A stretch of DNA of 64,000 nt from Glandiceps talaboti (Eukaryota; Hemichordata; Enteropneusta; Spengelidae): NCBI RefSeq assembly GCF_964340395.1, contig NC_135565.1:8376742-8440741 (forward strand). The letters are read 5' to 3'. Below, one piece after another: positions 57,171-64,000 of this stretch. Position 1 is the stretch's first letter. Every line of letters begins with the position of its first letter. Below the pieces are notes generated by a model. It was given only the letters and a program-made list of their open reading frames with translations. It made no database searches and was not told the DNA's origin. A program made the position numbers and the translations under genes.

Positions 57171-57299
57171 ATGATGGCGACCTTGACCGGGCTGAGGACT
57201 GAACTTATATCAGTGGACAATGATAATCCAAAGATTGGGGCCTTGGCTATCATGAAACATGTGAGACCAGACTGGAAGACTGATAGTATCCAATTTAAG
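57171..57299 (+). pseudogene. Orphan first exon of a sixth ethanolamine kinase unit
   Basis: Encodes 43 residues from the first of two adjacent ATG codons. The distal part is nearly identical to exon 1 of the five genes ([20 protein letters not shown], then [10 protein letters not shown]) and the donor AAG|GTGGGTCAG is intact. The start differs: MMATLTGLRTELI instead of MTTFTGISTVDI. No exon 2 (a VFTEGLSNK-type sequence) is found in the remaining 6.7 kb, whereas elsewhere exon 2 follows within 1.3-2.4 kb. The frame is intact, so the loss is recent or the exon has another use. Confidence 0.8.
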
Positions 57300-57349
57300 G
57301 TGGGTCAGTGCTGATGATGTGGTATAGATAACTGGGTGTCGAAAATGTA

Positions 57350-57500
57350 AACTTTTTGGGGAGAGAGACTTTAGAGAAAGGAAGTTAAGGGAGGTTCACT
57401 TTTTAGCACGACGGAACCGGGGGGAGAGTATAATTTATGCAAAAGCTTGTACCTAATTTTCCCTTGCCCTCCTCCTTGCATTTACTGAAGGTTCCCTTAT
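57350..57500 (+). repeat. Promoter-proximal block after the orphan exon
   Basis: Contains agagaaaggaagttaaggga, ggttcactttttag and cttgcatttactgaaggttc, a diverged copy of the block found before the first exons. It lies after this exon, as it lies after the relic exon upstream of copy 3. Confidence 0.55.
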
Positions 57501-57537
57501 GCCTTTATTATGCATGGTTTGTACAAGTGGTGTGACC

Positions 57538-57565
57538 ATATATATATATAATTTATATATATATA

Positions 57566-57622
<57 letters not shown>

Positions 57623-57625
57623 TAT
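57538..57625. repeat. (TA)n tracts
   Basis: Three TA tracts separated by AATT-type phase changes. Confidence 0.95.
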
Positions 57626-57938
57626 ACTATGTGAATCATTATGGATAAAAATAACTAGACACACTCACCAATGGCATCAATAGAAAACAGTAACATAGCA
57701 ACCAGTAGTCACCAGTACTCCACGGCTGGCTGAGTATAATATTCATACCATTCCAAGACAAGAACACTATTTTGCATGACAATAACCACTGTCTTCAGTA
57801 TTTAAAGTGTAACAGAACTTGACTTGCTTGACAGAACTGGAGATCCACCGATGAAGAGGAGCTCAGTCTCTTCAAAATATTTGAGTTATAACTGTATGGT
57901 TCATGATATTATTTATATACAGAAACTCAGTGTTAAGT

Positions 57939-57943
<5 letters not shown>

Positions 57944-57989
<46 letters not shown>
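57944..57989. repeat. (TG)n microsatellite
   Basis: A short TA tract followed by about 20 TG units. Confidence 0.95.
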
Positions 57990-57991
<2 letters not shown>

Positions 57992-58041
57992 AACATTTAC
58001 TTGAATTGATAAAATGAAATTGACTTTACACATGGTGTATT

Positions 58042-58290
58042 CAGTACATATACAACCCATAGCACCAAAATAAAGCGTTTTCTGTATGTACCACAGCTGT
58101 TTATAACATCCATATCAAGTGTAAAATTATATTGTTTCATTTGCTAATTGACCACATTAGAAAAGCCACATGCTAGGCTTGTAAATAAACCAATTGAAAC
58201 AGTATACTTTTACACTTGATATGGATGCTATAAACGAGAGTAGCACATAGAGAAAGTGCTTTACTTCAGTGTTACTGGTTGTATATACAA
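58042..58290. mobile_element. Foldback element, about 250 bp
   Basis: Arms of about 110 bp pair with interruptions: left arm acatatacaacc ... acatccatatcaagtgtaaa ... ttgtttca; right arm the complements, ending ggttgtatata. No coding capacity. Confidence 0.75.
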
Positions 58291-58299
58291 ACTTAGTCA

Positions 58300-60200
58300 G
58301 ACATCCTATGGTTTATGTCGTGCCGTTTTTTTACAATGTAAAAGTTGTATTCGCGGGCTTCTTGGCTAATCAGCAAACACACGAGCTAAATGCCTAAAAT
58401 GGCGTATAAACATTCAGTTTAAATCTGGATTATGGTACTTGACCAAACCACGTATATAGTATATATTGTGACGAGAAACAAATGAAGTGAATCACCAAGT
58501 GATTACTTAGTGAGAAGTAGTTGTTCCACTATAGCTCCTACACGTGTAGTATGTATGGTTCCACATGATGACACTAACATAACAAGCTATAAGAGGGTGA
58601 TATAATATGATATTGACTAAGTGTTTGTAAGCCGTTTATTTTCAAAAGAAAGTTGTTTACATTATTCTACTCTCTCAAAGAAGCCAGTCACCAAGGACGT
58701 ACACTTGTAGAGTTCTATGCGAGCATTTAAGTATAGCAACACATGTTATAATAAAGGGGTGCCATACGATTTTCTTAAATTTGAAACGTGTTCACTTTTG
58801 TTCACCGATCATTGCTCGCTAATCTAGTCTCTCATTCATGTTACCTAAGACTGACTGTGTACCCATGACATGATGCATTCGATTACAACCTTTTAATATC
58901 GGGGAAAGTAGATGTCGATGTATTTAGCAACATGTCTGTAGATTGTTTCTAGTAGTATGTGTTATATGTCAATATTGACAAATTCTCTCAGAATGTTAAG
59001 ATGCGAGCAAACACCATCTTGAAAACGTGTCCCATTAAGAGTTGTCATTGTAACTGTGTATCGTAGTAATTCATCTTCATTTTGGGGAGGGGTGGACCTA
59101 TGCGATTTAGTAGTATTTCTGAGCAACGCATATTGTCGAAGCATAGACGTTGGAAAGACACTCTCCTCAACGTCTATGGTCTAAGTACTAGGCATATAAA
59201 CACACCATTGACGTATTTTGGGGTAGGAAGCCATCATGTTTTTAATGACTATAGGGAGACAGGCGTCTCCGAGGCATTACGTCATCAGTTTTGCAGTCAT
59301 TGTATTGATTTGAGTCACATGGATTCCACACGTATTTAGCGAAAAACAATACAAAATCAGTGACGTAGGCAGATTTCAAAAGAATGCGTCATTGACTTCA
59401 GTGTAAAGAAGTGATGTTCCATGCTCGAGTTTTCTACACGCCTCAAAAGAAATAGAGTAATACGAAAGATATTCTCTGTTCATGTTCATTCAGTGTGCCT
59501 GGATAGAATGACAAATTCGTTATACAGCCACGTAACTCTCACACACAAGTTCCTCACTTGCTATCGTAAAATGTGTATTAGTTGTCGGTGGTCTGCAATT
59601 CCAACTCTCCCCTTGACATTGTTGCGATATGCGTGTTGAAAAACTGTCGCCAAAATTAAATTAAAGAGGAACGCACGACAGTACCATAGCTGTATTAACA
59701 CGAGGATTTCATCGTGCTATTAGTATTATAATACCTTCTGAGATAATCCGACATATCCGTATGGGATACTCGCGAATCGTAAACACGTCACCTTTTCTTC
59801 TCCCTTCCTTCTCTTTCAGTTTAAATACGTCATCAGTCGTTTTTGTCACGCACAGACGTACTAGGATTATCTAATAACAGGGGGCTAAACGTACATGACC
59901 AAGTAAGTTCGCTTTCACAGACTGTGAAGCAACTTTTTCTAATCTTAGCACCCGGAATGTAATTTCACAGAATATATCCGGGTTGTACATTAATAATTAT
60001 TAGCTATATAATTTTAAGCATCGGTATTTAAAAATAATAACTGATAATTAGACAAATATTCTCATTACAAATATGATAGTCGGAATGAGGACAGGGATGT
60101 GACAACCACCTGTCTGTTTTTGAATGGGGAGTGGACCCCCTGTCAGCGTTACTCCTCATAACACTATTTAAGGGCTGCAATTCATCAGTGACGTTAGACA
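58300..60200. other. Intergenic stretch before the secreted-protein gene
   Basis: No gene recognised. The promoter of the gene at 60203 is expected near its 3' end. Confidence 0.4.
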
Positions 60201-60202
60201 AT

Positions 60203-62827
60203 ATGACGGGTCCCACTGTCCTAACGTTAATTGTGTGCTGTCTACTTTTCGTAATAACCAGCAGTCGAAGTATTGACAAGGTAAGCTCAATCGTGTAGAC
60301 ACATTAATTGCGCAACTCTCAAAGTTTTAGTCAATTGATAGATATACTGTAAATGTATACTAGGGATTTGTTAAATGACTCCATGTATATAGGTACCGTG
60401 TTAAACTTATTGCACAAACCAAGGAGATTACACCTCCATGCACAAACTCTGACCCGGAATCATTCCAAGGTGTATATGGCCACGGTATGTTTTACTTACT
60501 AGGCAAAATCGCTGGTCTATAACTAGAGATTATTTATACCATAGACAAAATTGGTGGAGGGTCTATGTTTATATCATACACTGTGTTAAGATTTAGACAG
60601 ACAGATATATCATTGTTATGAGTAAGGTGGAGTGCGTGTGAATGTGTACTCGGCAGACACACAATGCTAGATTTTGACGTTGTTATGCAAAGTCTACCAA
60701 TGTAAACTGCATACAAGGAGTTGACGCTTTTGCTCTTTGATTGTGGGTGGAGGGTCTATGGATTGTCCGAGTGATCTGTGACAAAGGGCTGGTGAAAATA
60801 TTGACTTAATTGTACAACACCGCATTGAAATGTCGATAGCCTTTGCCACCGTTTTACGTAAACTCTCAGATTAGTGGTCTGAGGTAAACTGTACTGCACC
60901 CACAACTTGAGTTTCTTGTTCTGATCGCTTTCTCCTGATAGCTTCTGAACCAATGTGATATGGTGAATACGGCTCGGCTGTTTGATTTACACACAGTACC
61001 TGTATACATTAAAGTCCTTCCTACTTTACTTCTATATCTTACATGGACTGTGATTTACATTTAAGTCCTTTTCATGTTGTCGTATATTTGTTGTCATCGG
61101 CTGTTAGTATCCATGGACATTTAATCTCGAGTAGATGAATCACAGTCCATATCACGTGATAGAAGGACTGTGATTGGAGTAAACTTAACTACTAGTATTT
61201 CCTTGAAGCACTTAATCACGAAATGTTACTTTTTTGCAGGTCCACTTGTCAATGTCTGAACATGAATTGAAATATCACTTTGGAGTGACGTCACATGCTG
61301 ATGGTAGGTGTATCGCCAGGGTACTATACAACATCGTTAGCATCTAATGACATCACGATCAAGTGCTGATTTTTTTTGTGACGTAGTTTTTTTTGTCACT
61401 GACTACGCATGCATGGTAACCTTCAGTCCAAACATGGATGCATTAATACATAATACATCCATGTAATGGGTCAAGCAACACAAAGAGGTATACAGCCATG
61501 ACTACATTGGATAGTAGGTGCAAACGAGATAGGGTCGCAGCATTTACACATGAATGGGTCTACAAGACTAGATTTGTATGGTCAGTGAATAGTCCTCTGG
61601 TTATGATTGTCTATGTACGTAATTGCTAATAAATTACTAGGTTTGTACATTGTATATATCCTAAATGCCCCTATACACTGTATGCATCATGAGGTAGGGT
61701 ATTCTCTATGAGATGTATGTATTGGAATCCATGGTTTCACACCAGAGTCTAGAGACGTGGACAGTGGCTATTCATGTCAAGCGTCGACCATAGCAATTGA
61801 ACTCTACTCTAACGAGAGATGCATGTATACATACTTGCTAGTTTGACCTTAAAGTGGGTGGAGGGTCTATATGGTTTGACGATGGATGTATCACCGATGA
61901 TCATTTATTCGCCAGAAAACAAAATTGACACATCAAGTGAGGAAAATGAATTAGCTAAGTGAACACATCGGCAATGAAAAAAATAACTGTAAACGTCTGG
62001 CTGGACCACAAAAATAGTTTGTTCAAAGTATTTGAGTTTGTGGCCCAAGTAAAATGTATACAGTGATATATATATATAACATAAAAACAACAAACAAAAA
62101 AATACACAAAAAAACAAAACACATGCATGAATATATACAAGGGGCAAACGAGGGCTTTTAACAATTTTTTTTTTCAAAACAATGTTGTTGGCATCATACC
62201 AACATGAGACTACATTGTTAGCTATAGATATACAGGACAGGGGCCTATAAACCATTCCGGGTTCATCACCAAAAAAAAACGGATGTTGATACGTCACTCT
62301 AGGCGCTATTTATAGATATGCCCACGATCAATCCGTCCCTCTACAAAACGAATGTAACTTTTATACGATTAGTATCTGTCGTTAAGAAATTTCCCAAATT
62401 TTCTCAGTATCAAAACATCTACTAATAATTGGTTGCCATCACTTCAAACAAGGATCTCTCCTAATACACCCATGCTCCAGTTCTCGTACAAACCTTAATT
62501 ACCAGTAGTTAATCCGAGTGGCGACTTTTTGTAAATGAAGTTGTTTTAACGAGTTTATTAAATCTGTGATTTGAATAGTGTCTTACTAATTCACCATTTT
62601 AAAGTTAATTGTGTAGTAGTGTCTTCACAATCGGCTTAGCAATTTCTTTGGATTCAGTCTCTTTATTTTGGATAATTCTTTTACAGTTCCCGAGTATTAC
62701 GTAACAAGTCCCAAAGAGCTAAAGTCAGACATTACCAAGCGATCAATTGGTATTCAAACCTTTGATGTACAATTCTCAGTGGATATATTTGGCGACTCAC
62801 TCCAATTACAGCTGATGAAGAACATCG
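60203..62827 (+). CDS. Secreted protein, first three exons; possible ADAMTS/reprolysin propeptide (partial)
   Basis: Exon 1 (60203-60280) encodes 26 residues: MTGP, a hydrophobic core VLTLIVCCLLFVI, then small residues (TSS), a typical signal peptide. Exon 2 (61240-61303) and exon 3 (62687-62827) join in phase 0 and phase 1 without stops, with good junctions (AAG|gtaagc, ttgcag|GTC, ATG|gtaggt, ttacag|TTC, TCG|gtaagt). After the signal the chain runs through SMSEHELKYHFGV to VPEYYVTSPKEL, a KRS, then FDVQFSVDIFGDSLQLQLMK. A YEvv.P-like start followed by an F.fsv..fG..l.L.L segment is what M12B propeptides look like. No catalytic zinc motif lies within the window. The secretory signal is fairly sure; the family is a guess. 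Confidence 0.5.

Positions 62828-64000
<1,173 letters not shown>

Noticed and set aside
61905-62297. Minus-strand 130-residue frame with hydrophobic stretches
   Set aside because: Phe/Cys-rich translation of A-rich sequence lying inside intron 2 of the plus-strand gene; no homology recognised.

Overview
This is animal nuclear DNA. Genes are split by introns with GT-AG (and some GC-AG) junctions, introns are long and AT-rich, and the window is dense in microsatellites, foldback elements and degenerate tandem repeats. The proteins (a rhodopsin-class receptor, ethanolamine kinases, a possible reprolysin-family propeptide) are metazoan. The style suggests a marine invertebrate, perhaps a hemichordate or cephalochordate. 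That taxonomic guess comes from general resemblance only and is weak.

Layout. 1-5150: intergenic, with simple repeats, a TTAA-flanked MITE and a 25-bp minisatellite. 5273-6271: a class A GPCR whose seven-helix region lies in one exon. 6272-9000: repeats and the upstream region of the kinase array. 9032-55124: five complete, intact ethanolamine kinase-like genes, all on the + strand and all with the same eight-exon structure (about 350 residues): copy 1 9032-15789, copy 2 16931-23101, copy 3 24815-32717, copy 4 34854-42100, copy 5 46801-55124. 57171-57299: an orphan first exon of a sixth unit. 60203-62827: a signal peptide exon and two further exons of a secreted protein that runs off the window, possibly an ADAMTS/reprolysin-type propeptide.

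The kinase copies are expected to do the first step of the CDP-ethanolamine branch of phosphatidylethanolamine synthesis. All five keep the HND...N catalytic motif and the IDYEYS metal-binding motif, and I found no frameshift or stop. The same introns, flanking microsatellites and promoter-proximal repeats recur in each unit, so the array grew by duplication of units of about 7-12 kb. The 5' flanks and the gene bodies group the copies differently, which suggests recombination or gene conversion.

Most notable signals: (i) intron 6 of every copy can only be spliced in frame with a GC donor; (ii) a compact block of CRE-, NRF-1- and E2F-like sites lies about 110-175 bp before exon 2 in copies 3-5 and is eroded in copies 1-2, suggesting an internal promoter; (iii) hammerhead ribozyme folds occur in intron 5 of copy 4, one between (TA)n tracts and two head-to-head in a palindrome, with a related pair in copy 5 whose stem I co-varies; (iv) an alternative first exon survives only as the orphan at 57171 and as a decayed relic at 24296.
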